Assembly (NCBI RefSeq): GCF_000479045.1
Contig: NZ_KI518090.1
Location: forward strand, 25,910-89,909
Length of the DNA: 64,000 nucleotides
Origin: Cetobacterium somerae ATCC BAA-474
GTDB lineage: Bacteria; Fusobacteriota; Fusobacteriia; Fusobacteriales; Fusobacteriaceae
Direction of reading: 5' to 3'
Below are positions 36,909 through 45,866 of this stretch, in pieces. Within the stretch, counting starts at the first letter, position 1. Every line of letters starts with the position of its first letter. A model generated the notes under the pieces. The model searched no databases. It had not been told where the DNA came from and was given only the letters and a program-made list of their open reading frames with translations. The translations under genes were made by a program, and so were the position numbers.

Positions 36909-37940
36909 TCAAACAGTTATTTCACCACATAAATCAGATTCCATAAAAACTTTAATTTCTTCAATAGGAAGATTTTTTCCTAATAAATACATTAACTTGG
37001 TTATGGCTGCTTCTGGAGTCATATCTCCACCGCTGATTACTCCAATACTTTTTAATGCGCTACTAGCTTCATATAATCCCATTTTGACAGCACCAGTTGC
37101 ACATTGAGTAATATTAACAACAACAACTCCTGAATCAATAATAGATTTTAAAGCTGAAACAAAATTATCAGTAGTTGGAGCATTACCATTTCCATAAGTT
37201 TTTAAAATAACTCCCTTTATTTCAGAATGAGATTCTACAAGTGTTTTTATATATTGAGGATTCATTCCAGGGAAAATCTCAACAATAAGTATATTACTGT
37301 TGATAGAAGAATCTGTATAAAACTCATTTTTAGGCATATCTAAAACCTTTTTATCATGAATTTTAATTTCACATCCAATCTCTCCCAAAGCTCTATAATT
37401 TGGTGAAGCAAACCCAAAATAATTTGTAGCATCAATTTTTCTAGCTCGATTTCCTCTCAATAACTCATCTCTAAAACAGATTGTAACTTCAGGTATACTT
37501 TTAACACCGTATATTCTATTACCTGCAATTTGAATAGATGTAATTAAATTTTGAAGTGCATCACTTCTTGGTGTAACTAAAGGAACTTGAGACCCAGTTA
37601 AAACCACAGGTTTATCAAGATTTTTAAGCATAAAAGATAGAGCTGAAGCTGTAAAAGCCATAGTATCAGTTCCATGTAAAATTACAAATCCTCTGTAGTC
37701 ATAATAATTTTTTTCTATAATTTTAACAATATCAATCCAAATTTCAGGATTCATATCTGAAGAATCAATTAAAGTTGAAATTTGACAGTAGTCAGCAGGA
37801 AATCTTTCTAAAATAGGATGATTTTTAGCTACTTCAAACCAATTTTTAGCAGGTCTTAAAGGACTATTAGGATTATTTTCCTCGCTGTTGACCATACCAA
37901 TAGTGCCCCCAGTATTTATGATAAGAATTTTTTCTAACAT
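36909..37940 (-). CDS. ansA: Type I (cytoplasmic-type) L-asparaginase
   Basis: 343 aa. N-terminal ILIINTGGTIGMVNS holds the first catalytic Thr; GFVILHGTDTMAFTASALSFML holds the second Thr/Asp pair with the downstream Lys region (VVLTGSQVPL). No signal peptide, so cytoplasmic. It hydrolyses asparagine to aspartate and ammonia. The aspartate can feed purA in the same operon (PurA uses IMP plus aspartate), an inferred link. SD TAGGAGGAG lies 5 nt before the ATG, directly after a hairpin. Confidence 0.93.
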   Translation of the reverse strand: MLEKILIINTGGTIGMVNSEENNPNSPLRPAKNWFEVAKNHPILERFPADYCQISTLIDSSDMNPEIWIDIVKIIEKNYYDYRGFVILHGTDTMAFTASALSFMLKNLDKPVVLTGSQVPLVTPRSDALQNLITSIQIAGNRIYGVKSIPEVTICFRDELLRGNRARKIDATNYFGFASPNYRALGEIGCEIKIHDKKVLDMPKNEFYTDSSINSNILIVEIFPGMNPQYIKTLVESHSEIKGVILKTYGNGNAPTTDNFVSALKSIIDSGVVVVNITQCATGAVKMGLYEASSALKSIGVISGGDMTPEAAITKLMYLLGKNLPIEEIKVFMESDLCGEITV

Positions 37941-37958
37941 TTAGCTCCTCCTAAAATT

Positions 37959-37982
37959 AATCCCCTAGTAAACTAGGGGATT
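37959..37982 (-). terminator. Hairpin between purA and ansA
   Basis: AATCCCCTAG (37959-37968), 4-nt loop, CTAGGGGATT (37973-37982): perfect 10-bp stem. On the minus strand it is followed by TAATTTTAGGAGGAGC, so the T tract merges into the ansA Shine-Dalgarno. No room exists for a separate ansA promoter after it, so it is likely a partial terminator or processing site. Confidence 0.65.
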
Positions 37983-37988
37983 GATTTC

Positions 37989-39269
<1,281 letters not shown>

Positions 39270-39294
39270 TTAAATACCTCCATGTATTATTTCG

Positions 39295-39996
39295 TTATTT
39301 GATTTTTTTTATTTCAATATAGTTGATATTTTTGTTATGTTTACATATAAATAAATCTTCAAACTCTGTTCTGATATTATCAGCAGCTTTAGGGCTGTTA
39401 TGTAAATCAGGTGTATGATAAACTACTTCATAGTTTTTTAAATCTTTAGCAAATTCAAGAACATCTGAATAATATTGATCATGGTCTGTTTTAAAAAATA
39501 AAGTTCCATCAACTTTCATTATAACATCAAGAAGTTCGAAAAGTTTAGGTTGAAGTATTCTATTTTTTTCATTTCCCTCCCAAGGGTCAGGGAAATTAAT
39601 GTAAAGTCCTTCAATCTCTTCATTTCCTATAAATTTTGTAATATCTTCACCACGTCTTCTTAAGAAAACAACATTATTAAGATTTCTTTTAACGGCTTTA
39701 GTAGCAGATAAAACTAATCTTTTAAATCTTATTTCAAGAGCTAAGTGATTTCTCTCTGGATATTTAGCAGCCATTCCAACTGCAAAGTTCCCACTTCCAG
39801 ATCCTATTTCAAGATATACAGGATTATTGTTTCCAAAAGCTTTTTGGTTCCAATTTCCTCTATAAGAGTCCATAATTTCACTATCATAGATAATGTGATT
39901 AGGGTATTCTACTAATTTAACCATGTATGGATTATAATTAGTTCTAGGATTTGTGAAGAAGTGTTTCCATAGAGTGTCTTCTAATCTTTCTTTCAT
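39295..39996 (-). CDS. trmB: tRNA (guanine46-N7)-methyltransferase TrmB
   Basis: 233 aa. SAM motif PVYLEIGSGSGNFAVGMA (residues ~55-72), then AKYPERNHLALEIRFKRLVLSA and the family signature LYINFPDPWEGNEKNRILQP. It makes m7G46 in tRNA. The N-terminal ~40 residues precede the methyltransferase fold, as common in the family. Its ATG overlaps the waaA stop by 4 nt (ATGA). Confidence 0.94.
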   Translation of the reverse strand: MKERLEDTLWKHFFTNPRTNYNPYMVKLVEYPNHIIYDSEIMDSYRGNWNQKAFGNNNPVYLEIGSGSGNFAVGMAAKYPERNHLALEIRFKRLVLSATKAVKRNLNNVVFLRRRGEDITKFIGNEEIEGLYINFPDPWEGNEKNRILQPKLFELLDVIMKVDGTLFFKTDHDQYYSDVLEFAKDLKNYEVVYHTPDLHNSPKAADNIRTEFEDLFICKHNKNINYIEIKKIK

Positions 39997-41222
39997 TCTT
40001 CCTCCATAAATTTAATCGTTTTTTCAGCAGCATTTTGATTGCTTTTGAAAAATGCTTTTATTTTATCCTCAGAAACAGGTTTTGTTTCTAAGAGATTAAT
40101 AGTATTTAAAAACTCCTCTTTATTGTTAATTTTATATCCAATATTAAGATTTAAAATATCTTTAGATATATCTTTAACATTTTGTAAATATGGGCCAAAA
40201 ATTGGAGATTTTCCATAAAATAGTGGCTCTAGTAAACTATGACCACCAACATTAACTAGTGTTCCACCAACAAATACAATATCAGCAATAGAATAGAATT
40301 TTCTGAGAACACCCATTTTATCAACAATAAGTATTTGAAACTCTTCTGAAGATGGATTTAATTCTAAATTAGTTAATTTTTTATATGTTAAATTTGAATT
40401 TTTTACTAAAGTTTCAATTTCAGGAACTCTTTCTAAATGTCGTGGGACAATAATAAGAAGTGTATTTTTAAGTTCTTTAAAAACATCTATAAGAATAGAA
40501 TCTTCTCCTTGTCTAGTGCTACCAGCAACAAAGATTTTTCGTGTATCACTTTTTATAAATCTTTTTAAATTTGACATATCTTCAGAAGAAAATGTTTCAA
40601 AAGAAATATCAAATTTTAGATTACCAGTTACAAATACTTTGTTTTTATCAGCACCTAAAAGAATTATTCGATTTTTATCTTCTTGAGATTGCATAAAAAA
40701 TCCAGATATTTTAGAAAAAAGAGGTTTTATAATCCAAGAAATTTTTTTGTATCTAGGAAAACTTTTATTTGAAATTCTGCCATTAACAATAAATATTTTT
40801 GAATACTTTGAACCTAAGTTTATAAAGTTAGGCCAAATTTCAGTTTCTATTAAAATTATTTTAGAAACTTGAATATAATTGAATATTTTTTTTAGTATAA
40901 AAATATCATCTAATGGAAATCTTAATATAGATATTCTATCATCTTTTGAGTATTTATTCATAGCTATTTCATAACCCGTATCAGTAAAAACTGTAAGTAA
41001 AATATTTTCGTTGAAATCATTTTTTAGTTTTTTTACCAATGCGTCTATAAGATTGATTTCTCCCACAGATGAGCAATGAATCCATATATATTTTGCTTTT
41101 TTTTCTAGAGTTGACAAATCTTGAAAAAGTCTTTGAAAAACAAATTTCAATTTTTTAGGTTTAAAAAGCAAAAAAATAAAGAGGAAAGGATATAAAAATC
41201 CTCTCAGTAGATTGTAAAACAT
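39993..41222 (-). CDS. waaA: 3-deoxy-D-manno-octulosonic acid (Kdo) transferase
   Basis: 409 aa, GT30 family. N-terminal membrane anchor (about 8-22); WIHCSSVGEINLIDALVKKLK is the N-lobe signature, ETEIWPNFINLGSKY follows, then FVAGSTRQGEDSILIDVFKEL and the C-lobe FVGGTLVNVGGHSLLEPLFYGKSPIFGPYLQN that binds CMP-Kdo. It attaches Kdo to lipid IVA at the inner membrane and, with lpxD upstream, supports lipid A-Kdo synthesis. Three nt after the cmk stop. Confidence 0.95.
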   Translation of the reverse strand: MFYNLLRGFLYPFLFIFLLFKPKKLKFVFQRLFQDLSTLEKKAKYIWIHCSSVGEINLIDALVKKLKNDFNENILLTVFTDTGYEIAMNKYSKDDRISILRFPLDDIFILKKIFNYIQVSKIILIETEIWPNFINLGSKYSKIFIVNGRISNKSFPRYKKISWIIKPLFSKISGFFMQSQEDKNRIILLGADKNKVFVTGNLKFDISFETFSSEDMSNLKRFIKSDTRKIFVAGSTRQGEDSILIDVFKELKNTLLIIVPRHLERVPEIETLVKNSNLTYKKLTNLELNPSSEEFQILIVDKMGVLRKFYSIADIVFVGGTLVNVGGHSLLEPLFYGKSPIFGPYLQNVKDISKDILNLNIGYKINNKEEFLNTINLLETKPVSEDKIKAFFKSNQNAAEKTIKFMEEE

Positions 41223-41225
41223 AGT

Positions 41226-41888
41226 TTACCCTCCGATTTTCTCTTTAATTAAGTTAGATATTGTTTGAACACTTTCTTCAATGTTAAGAAAACTAGTATC
41301 AACTTCGATAGCATCTTCGGCTTTCTTTAAAGGACTTTCTTTTCTTGTAGAATCAGTATGGTCTCTTTCTAAAATATCTTTTAAAACAGTTTCAAAATCT
41401 TCTGTAATCCCTTTTGATGCGTAATCTTTAACTCTTCTTTTAGCTCTTTCTTCAGGAGAAGCAACTAAAAATATTTTTAAATCAGCATTTGGAAAAACAA
41501 CTGTTCCAATATCTCTTCCATCTAAAATAACTTTTTTTCCTTTACTAATCTCTCTTTGTAAATCTACTAATTTAACTCTAACAGCTTTGATAGCAGATAC
41601 TGGAGAAACAATTTTAGTAACTTCAGGTGTTCTAATTTCTAAAGAAACATCCTTACCATTTAATATAAATTTATCATCTATAATATCAACTTTAATATTA
41701 TTTAAAATATTTTCTACATCAGCTACATTATTGAAATCAATATTATTTTCAAGGATATAAAGAGCTACCATTCTATACATAGCTCCTGTATCAAGATATG
41801 TTAGGCCAAAATTTTTAGCTATAACTTTAGCAATAGTACTTTTTCCGCTTCCAGCTGGACCATCTAAAGCAATAATATAGTTTTTCAT
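41226..41888 (-). CDS. cmk: Cytidylate kinase
   Basis: 220 aa. P-loop ALDGPAGSGKSTIAK at the start, then YLDTGAMYRMVALY, LDGRDIGTVVFPNADLKIFL and a lid with ERAKRRVKDY. It phosphorylates CMP/dCMP. It is adjacent to waaA, whose donor is CMP-Kdo and releases CMP, a sensible metabolic neighbourhood. SD TAGGAGGA precedes the ATG; 9 nt separate it from prmA. Confidence 0.97.
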   Translation of the reverse strand: MKNYIIALDGPAGSGKSTIAKVIAKNFGLTYLDTGAMYRMVALYILENNIDFNNVADVENILNNIKVDIIDDKFILNGKDVSLEIRTPEVTKIVSPVSAIKAVRVKLVDLQREISKGKKVILDGRDIGTVVFPNADLKIFLVASPEERAKRRVKDYASKGITEDFETVLKDILERDHTDSTRKESPLKKAEDAIEVDTSFLNIEESVQTISNLIKEKIGG

Positions 41889-41897
41889 TTAATCCTC

Positions 41898-42827
41898 CTA
41901 AGCTTTAATAAGAAGAGCTCTCCACTCTTTATCTCTTTTTATTTCTAGTATTTCAAGTCCTTTCTCCTCAACCTGTTTAACTATTTCAGGAAGCTTGTCT
42001 TCTATAATACCTGAAAAGATAATTAATCCATCTTTTTTAACAACTTTAAAAATATCTTTTAAAAGTAAAAGAATAACATCAGCTAGAATATTTGCTACTA
42101 CAACATCAAATTGCTTATCTTTAACAACTGAGATTAAATCTCCTAAATAAACTTCAGCAGTATCAGAAGAAATTTTATTTAACTCAAGATTTTCCTTAGT
42201 AGCTTCAACAGCTAGCTCATCGATATCAGTACCATAAATATCAGTAGCTCCTAACTTTTCAGCTGCAATCATCAATATTCCAGATCCAGTTCCTACATCG
42301 ATAACAGAATTTCCAGGCTTTATATTTTCTTCCATAATTTTTAAACAAAGAGATGTTGTTGGATGCGATCCAGTACCAAAAGCTCTTCCAGGGTCTAATT
42401 CAATAACTAATTCATTTTCCTCAGGTTCATATTCTCTCCAAGTTGGTTTAACAACAAACTTTTCACTAACTTTTTCAGGATATAGATATTTTTTCCAACT
42501 GTTTTGATAGTCTTCCTCATCATATTCATAAAAATCAATTGTAAAAACAACATCATCTCTATCATTAAATTTTTCCTCAAAAGCAGCTTTTATTAAATCG
42601 TTTCTTCTTTGAGAATATGGATTCATTGGAAAATATGCTGAAACAGCATAATCTACCATTAAAAATTGCTTTTCATCTTTATAAAAATCTAAAGGATTTT
42701 TCGTTTTTAAAGGTTCATCAATTTTTAAACCAGTAGCTCCAAATCCATAAAATATATCACAAATCTCTTTTTGAGTATCCTCAATACTATCACTATCAAA
42801 TATAACTTTTATTTCAACAACTTTCAT
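41898..42827 (-). CDS. prmA: Ribosomal protein L11 methyltransferase PrmA
   Basis: 309 aa, normal length. N-terminal substrate-recognition domain (1-120) and a SAM domain with PGRAFGTGSHPTTSLCLK, SVIDVGTGSGILMIAAEKLGATDIYGTDID and VVANILADVILLLL (the NxL motif). It trimethylates ribosomal protein L11. SD AGGAAGG; 10 nt after the ymdB stop. Confidence 0.96.
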   Translation of the reverse strand: MKVVEIKVIFDSDSIEDTQKEICDIFYGFGATGLKIDEPLKTKNPLDFYKDEKQFLMVDYAVSAYFPMNPYSQRRNDLIKAAFEEKFNDRDDVVFTIDFYEYDEEDYQNSWKKYLYPEKVSEKFVVKPTWREYEPEENELVIELDPGRAFGTGSHPTTSLCLKIMEENIKPGNSVIDVGTGSGILMIAAEKLGATDIYGTDIDELAVEATKENLELNKISSDTAEVYLGDLISVVKDKQFDVVVANILADVILLLLKDIFKVVKKDGLIIFSGIIEDKLPEIVKQVEEKGLEILEIKRDKEWRALLIKA

Positions 42828-42837
42828 AAAAACCTTC

Positions 42838-43632
42838 CTAATTAAATATTCCTAACTCAATAAGAGAAAGGTTGATTCTTTCTATTTTTATACATTCACC
42901 AGTTTCATCATCTAATTCGATATCTAAACCATTTATTCTTTCTTTTCCTTCTGCTATCTCAAACTTTTGAGGCAAAGCAGTTAAAAATTTAGGAATAATA
43001 GATTCTTTATTCATTCCAATTATTCCATTGTCTGATCCTGTCATTCCAACATCACTTATATAACCAGTGCCTTCAAGAAGGATTTTATTATCAGCAGTTT
43101 GTACATGTGTATGTGTTCCGTAAACAACAGAAACTTTTCCATCTAAATAGTTTGCTAAAGCTAATTTTTCTGATGTTGCTTCAGCATGAAAATCTATAAT
43201 AATATGTTTACATTCTTTTCTAATCTCTTCTATTAATGGATTTGCCACTGTAAATGGACAATCAATTGGTGGCATGAAAACTCTTCCTTGAAGAGAAACC
43301 ACAGCTATTTTATTTCCTTTTTTATCTTTTAAAATTGTATATCCAGTTCCAGGAACACCATTAGGATAATTATGTGGACGTAGAACTCTGTTAGATCTAT
43401 CTAAATAGTCATAAATTTCTTTTTTATCCCAAATGTGATTTCCACTTGTTATAACATTTACTCCCCAATCTAAAATCTCATCACAAAGTTTTGCAGTTAT
43501 TCCAAATCCAGCGGCAGCATTTTCACCATTAACGATAATAAAATCGTAATTACTTTTATACTTATCAAGGTATGCCTTTAGAGTTTTTCTACCTGGATTT
43601 CCAACAACGTCACCTACAACTAAAACTTTCAT
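42838..43632 (-). CDS. ymdB: YmdB family metallophosphoesterase
   Basis: 264 aa. Starts KVLVVGDVVGNPGRKTLKAYL; NGENAAAGFGIT, VITSGNHIWDKKEIYDYL, DFHAEATSEKLALANYLDGKVSVVYGTHTHVQTAD carry the metal-binding Asp/Asn/His residues. Family members hydrolyse 2',3'-cyclic nucleotides (YmdB of Bacillus); the physiological role here is not known. First gene of the minus-strand run, 38 bp from its -10. Confidence 0.93.
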   Translation of the reverse strand: MKVLVVGDVVGNPGRKTLKAYLDKYKSNYDFIIVNGENAAAGFGITAKLCDEILDWGVNVITSGNHIWDKKEIYDYLDRSNRVLRPHNYPNGVPGTGYTILKDKKGNKIAVVSLQGRVFMPPIDCPFTVANPLIEEIRKECKHIIIDFHAEATSEKLALANYLDGKVSVVYGTHTHVQTADNKILLEGTGYISDVGMTGSDNGIIGMNKESIIPKFLTALPQKFEIAEGKERINGLDIELDDETGECIKIERINLSLIELGIFN

Positions 43633-43669
43633 TATTTACCTCATTTCTATATTTGTATTACCAAAAAAT

Positions 43670-43698
43670 ATTATAACATTTTTTACTAAAAATTAAAA
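43670..43698 (-). promoter_or_regulatory. Promoter of the ymdB-to-ansA run
   Basis: On the minus strand, TATAAT (43675-43670) with extended TGT before it, and TTTTAA 17 bp upstream (43698-43693). The -35 is weak, the extended -10 good. Confidence 0.6.
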
Positions 43699-43733
43699 CT
43701 TAAAAAATAGTTTTAAAAAAAACAAATTGAAAG

Positions 43734-43762
43734 TTGACATCTACACAAAAATAGTGTATTAT
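43734..43762 (+). promoter_or_regulatory. Strong promoter of the 70-aa Cys protein
   Basis: TTGACA (43734-43739), 17-bp spacer, TATTAT (43757-43762); 36 nt before the start codon. Confidence 0.85.
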
Positions 43763-43798
43763 TGAGACAGATAATATAACAAACTAGGAGTGACGCAT

Positions 43799-44011
43799 AT
43801 GTTAACTAAAGAAGAATTTTTAAAAAAAATAGGACAAAGTGAAGAGGAATTAAAAGCAAAAGGTCTTGAGCTAATGTTCATAGGTGAAGTTGGATATGGT
43901 GACGATGAAGATGACGGTTGGGATGTAGTTTATATTGATCCAAGCAAATGTGTAGAAGTAGGAATGGGTTGTAAGTGTGCTGTTGGTGGTACATTACACG
44001 ATAAATTATAA
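43799..44011 (+). CDS. Small acidic Cys-containing protein of unknown function
   Basis: 70 aa from ATG 43799; AGGAG at 43786-43790 is 8 nt upstream, so a GTG at 43790, which overlaps that site, is unlikely to be the start. The N-terminal half is charged (LTKEEFLKKIGQSEEELKAKG); the middle is acidic (YGDDEDDGWDVVYID); the C-terminal half has three cysteines in KCVEVGMGCKCAVGG, which could bind metal or form a redox pair. No signal peptide or membrane segment. It stands alone between a consensus promoter and a strong terminator, suggesting high expression. I do not recognise the family. Confidence 0.75.
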   Translation: MLTKEEFLKKIGQSEEELKAKGLELMFIGEVGYGDDEDDGWDVVYIDPSKCVEVGMGCKCAVGGTLHDKL

Positions 44012-44030
44012 TATAAAATTAAAATTAACT

Positions 44031-44060
44031 AAGTATAGGATTTTCCTATACTTTTTTTTA
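44031..44060 (+). terminator. Strong terminator after the 70-aa gene
   Basis: AAGTATAGGA (44031-44040), 3-nt loop, TCCTATACTT (44044-44053), then a run of T. Confidence 0.94.
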
Positions 44061-44072
44061 TTTAAATTTACT

Positions 44073-44101
44073 TTAATTTCTAGAAAAAAATATGTTATAA
44101 T
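44073..44101 (+). promoter_or_regulatory. Promoter of the rseC-like gene
   Basis: TATAAT (44096-44101) with TGT extension; TTAATT 17 bp upstream. Lies between the terminator and the ATG at 44133. Confidence 0.6.
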
Positions 44102-44132
44102 TCATTATAACTATTTGAATGAGGAGCAAAGA

Positions 44133-44543
44133 ATGAAAAGTAGTGGGTTAGTAAAAAAAATAGTAGGAAGTAAAGTAACAGTTTCAATGTATAAAGAGAG
44201 TGCTTGCTCGCATTGTAGTAAATGTAGTGATAGTGCTAAAATAGCAAATGATTTTACATTTATATCTAATGTAGATAATATTAAAATAGGTGATATTATA
44301 ACTTTTGAAATGGAAGATAATCAAGTTTTTAAAGCTGCAATAATAGTTTATATAATACCGCTGATATTTATGTTTTTAACTTATTTTATAGCTTCTAATA
44401 TGGGATTATCAGAGGGAGAATGTATTGGGGCAAGTTTTAGTGGGTTAGTGATAGCTTTTATAGGAATATTTTTTTATGATAAATTTGTTGTAAAAAATAA
44501 GATGGAAAAATCTGTAAAGATAATAGATATAGAAAAGAGATAG
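44133..44543 (+). CDS. rseC: RseC/MucC-like positive regulator family protein
   Basis: 136 aa from ATG 44133, with GAGGAG 7-12 nt upstream; a longer frame upstream has no such site and crosses the terminator. The N-terminal part has four cysteines in SACSHCSKCSD-like spacing (residues ~22-31), then two membrane segments (~67-90 and ~96-118), the RseC/MucC domain layout. In other bacteria RseC modulates sigmaE or joins the Rnf-linked SoxR-reducing system. No sigmaE or rnf genes are adjacent, so its partner here is unknown. 14 nt before the MORN-type gene. Confidence 0.85.
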   Translation: MKSSGLVKKIVGSKVTVSMYKESACSHCSKCSDSAKIANDFTFISNVDNIKIGDIITFEMEDNQVFKAAIIVYIIPLIFMFLTYFIASNMGLSEGECIGASFSGLVIAFIGIFFYDKFVVKNKMEKSVKIIDIEKR

Positions 44544-44557
44544 CAGGGGGAATAATT

Positions 44558-45052
44558 ATGTTAAAAAAAATATCAGTAGTTTTTTATTTAATGTCTCAGT
44601 TAGCTTTTGGAAACTATTCACAAGTAGATTATTCTAAAATTTTAAACAAAAATGGAAAAATTTTCGTCAAAAAAACTGGAAGTCCTCTTACTGGAATGGT
44701 GACTTTTCAAAAAGATAGAGAGTTTTATAAAAATGGAGTTCCAGAAGGGAAGTGGTTATCTTTTTATACTAACGGAAATATAAAATCCATAGAAAATTGG
44801 AAAAATGGAGAGTTAAATGGAAAATATGTCTTGTATAGTGAAGATGGGCATAAAACATTTCAAACATATTATTTAAAAGGAAAAGATCATGGACTATTTA
44901 AATTATTTCATGAAAATGGAAATCCACATATAATAGGTAAGTTTTATAATGGCCAAGCAATTGGAATTTGGAATTATTATAGTAAAAGTGGAAAATTAGT
45001 AGGTAAAAGAGACTATACTTTAAATATAGATCATTTTGATCAAACAAATTAA
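44558..45052 (+). CDS. Exported MORN-type repeat protein (YwqK-like)
   Basis: 164 aa with a signal peptide (MLKKISVVFYLMSQLAFG, cleavage ~18). Repeats of the type GVPEGKWLSFYTNGNIKSIENW, NGELNGKYVLYSEDGHKTF, KDHGLFKLFHENGNPHIIG and GQAIGIWNYYSKSGKLVG form a MORN-variant array, one repeat about every 22 residues. Databases often name such proteins YwqK antitoxin, but no toxin gene is adjacent and the signal peptide argues for an envelope role. G-rich SD AGGGGGAA (six of its bases fit the C runs of the nearby RNA). Overlaps the following frame region. Confidence 0.78.
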   Translation: MLKKISVVFYLMSQLAFGNYSQVDYSKILNKNGKIFVKKTGSPLTGMVTFQKDREFYKNGVPEGKWLSFYTNGNIKSIENWKNGELNGKYVLYSEDGHKTFQTYYLKGKDHGLFKLFHENGNPHIIGKFYNGQAIGIWNYYSKSGKLVGKRDYTLNIDHFDQTN

Positions 45053-45071
45053 ATTAGGAGAAAATAACTTT

Positions 45072-45407
45072 ATGAAAATAAAATTAAAAAGATACTTCAA
45101 TAGTTCAATGCTAGTAAATCCGGATAAAGCTAAAAGCTTTTGTGATAAATTAAAAGAGATTTTAAAAAAAGAGGAGGAAGTTGTCTTAGATTTTGCTGGA
45201 ATTCAAGCAACGACTTTAGTGTTTTTATTTGTACTTTTTACTAATTTATGGAATGAATATGGAAAAGATTTAAAAAATAAATTAACAATAAAAAATGGTT
45301 CTCAAGGCCTATTTAAGCAAATGATATATTTAAAAGAAAACTATAAAGAACTAAAATCAAAGTTCTTAGGTGTTCACCAAAATTTTGAAATAGCTTATAT
45401 TGGATAA
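45072..45407 (+). CDS. STAS-like (DUF4325-type) protein
   Basis: 111 aa from ATG 45072, chosen for TTAGGAG (45054-45060) with an 11-nt spacer; a start at 45036 would lie inside the previous gene. The line SSMLVNPDKAKSFCDKLKEILKKEEEVVLDFAGIQATTLVFLFVLFTNL fits STAS-like DUF4325 proteins, where a DFxGI segment ends a central strand and helices pack behind. Usually seen in phospho-relay or regulatory contexts; the role here is unknown. Nineteen nt after the MORN-type gene, so co-transcribed with it. Confidence 0.65.
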   Translation: MKIKLKRYFNSSMLVNPDKAKSFCDKLKEILKKEEEVVLDFAGIQATTLVFLFVLFTNLWNEYGKDLKNKLTIKNGSQGLFKQMIYLKENYKELKSKFLGVHQNFEIAYIG

Positions 45408-45410
45408 TTG

Positions 45411-45439
45411 TTGACAAAATTAATAAAAAATGTTAATAT
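45411..45439 (+). promoter_or_regulatory. Near-consensus promoter of the 80-aa gene
   Basis: TTGACA (45411-45416), 17-bp spacer, TAATAT (45434-45439) with extended TGT. It starts 3 nt after the STAS-like stop codon. Confidence 0.85.
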
Positions 45440-45479
45440 TGAGAAGTAAAGAAACTATACCAAAAAGGGGTGTAAAAAT

Positions 45480-45722
45480 ATGTTTTTTGAAGAAATACAA
45501 AATGAAATTTACGATAGTACTTTTGATGCAGTTTATAATGCATTATTAGAAGAGTATAAAGAGGGAACGTTAACACTAGAAAGGTTAACAATGAATATAG
45601 ATGAGCAGCAACAAGTTTTGTTAAACGGATTTTTCGAAGGAGAAACAAAATTTGCTTATGCTAGTGCAACAGTAGATGCGCATCAATATGCTCTTGCTAT
45701 GATAAAAAAAGGATTAGTATAA
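45480..45722 (+). CDS. Small conserved-looking protein of unknown function (80 aa)
   Basis: 80 aa. ATG 45480 has AAGGGGTG 7-14 nt upstream. The protein is acidic and probably all-helical: FFEEIQNEIYDSTFDAVYNALLEEYKEGTLTLERL then DEQQQVLLNGFFEGETKFAYASATVDAHQYALAMIKKG. No Cys, no signal peptide. It has its own near-consensus promoter and strong terminator, so it is very likely a genuine expressed gene. I do not recognise a family; it could be a small regulatory or adaptor protein. Confidence 0.72.
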   Translation: MFFEEIQNEIYDSTFDAVYNALLEEYKEGTLTLERLTMNIDEQQQVLLNGFFEGETKFAYASATVDAHQYALAMIKKGLV

Positions 45723-45726
45723 AATA

Positions 45727-45762
45727 AAAGGAGTGGAATATAATCCACTCCTTTCATTTTTA
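45727..45762 (+). terminator. Intrinsic terminator after the 80-aa gene
   Basis: AAAGGAGTGGA (45727-45737), 6-nt loop, TCCACTCCTTT (45744-45754), then CATTTTTAT. Confidence 0.9.
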
Positions 45763-45831
45763 TAACAAAATTCAAAATTTTTATATTCAAATTAGAACAA
45801 AGTATAAAAAAAGAATGTACTAAAAAAAAAC

Positions 45832-45860
45832 TTGACAGAAAACCGTACTTATTATATACT
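45832..45860 (+). promoter_or_regulatory. Near-perfect sigma70 promoter of a non-coding RNA
   Basis: TTGACA (45832-45837), 17-bp spacer, TATACT (45855-45860). No coding frame with a ribosome binding site follows before the terminator at 45953. Confidence 0.85.
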
Positions 45861-45866
45861 AATAGC

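Noticed and set aside
44558..45052. Toxin-antitoxin module (YwqK antitoxin label)
   Set aside because: No toxin gene adjacent and the protein carries a signal peptide; the label is a database habit for MORN-variant repeats.
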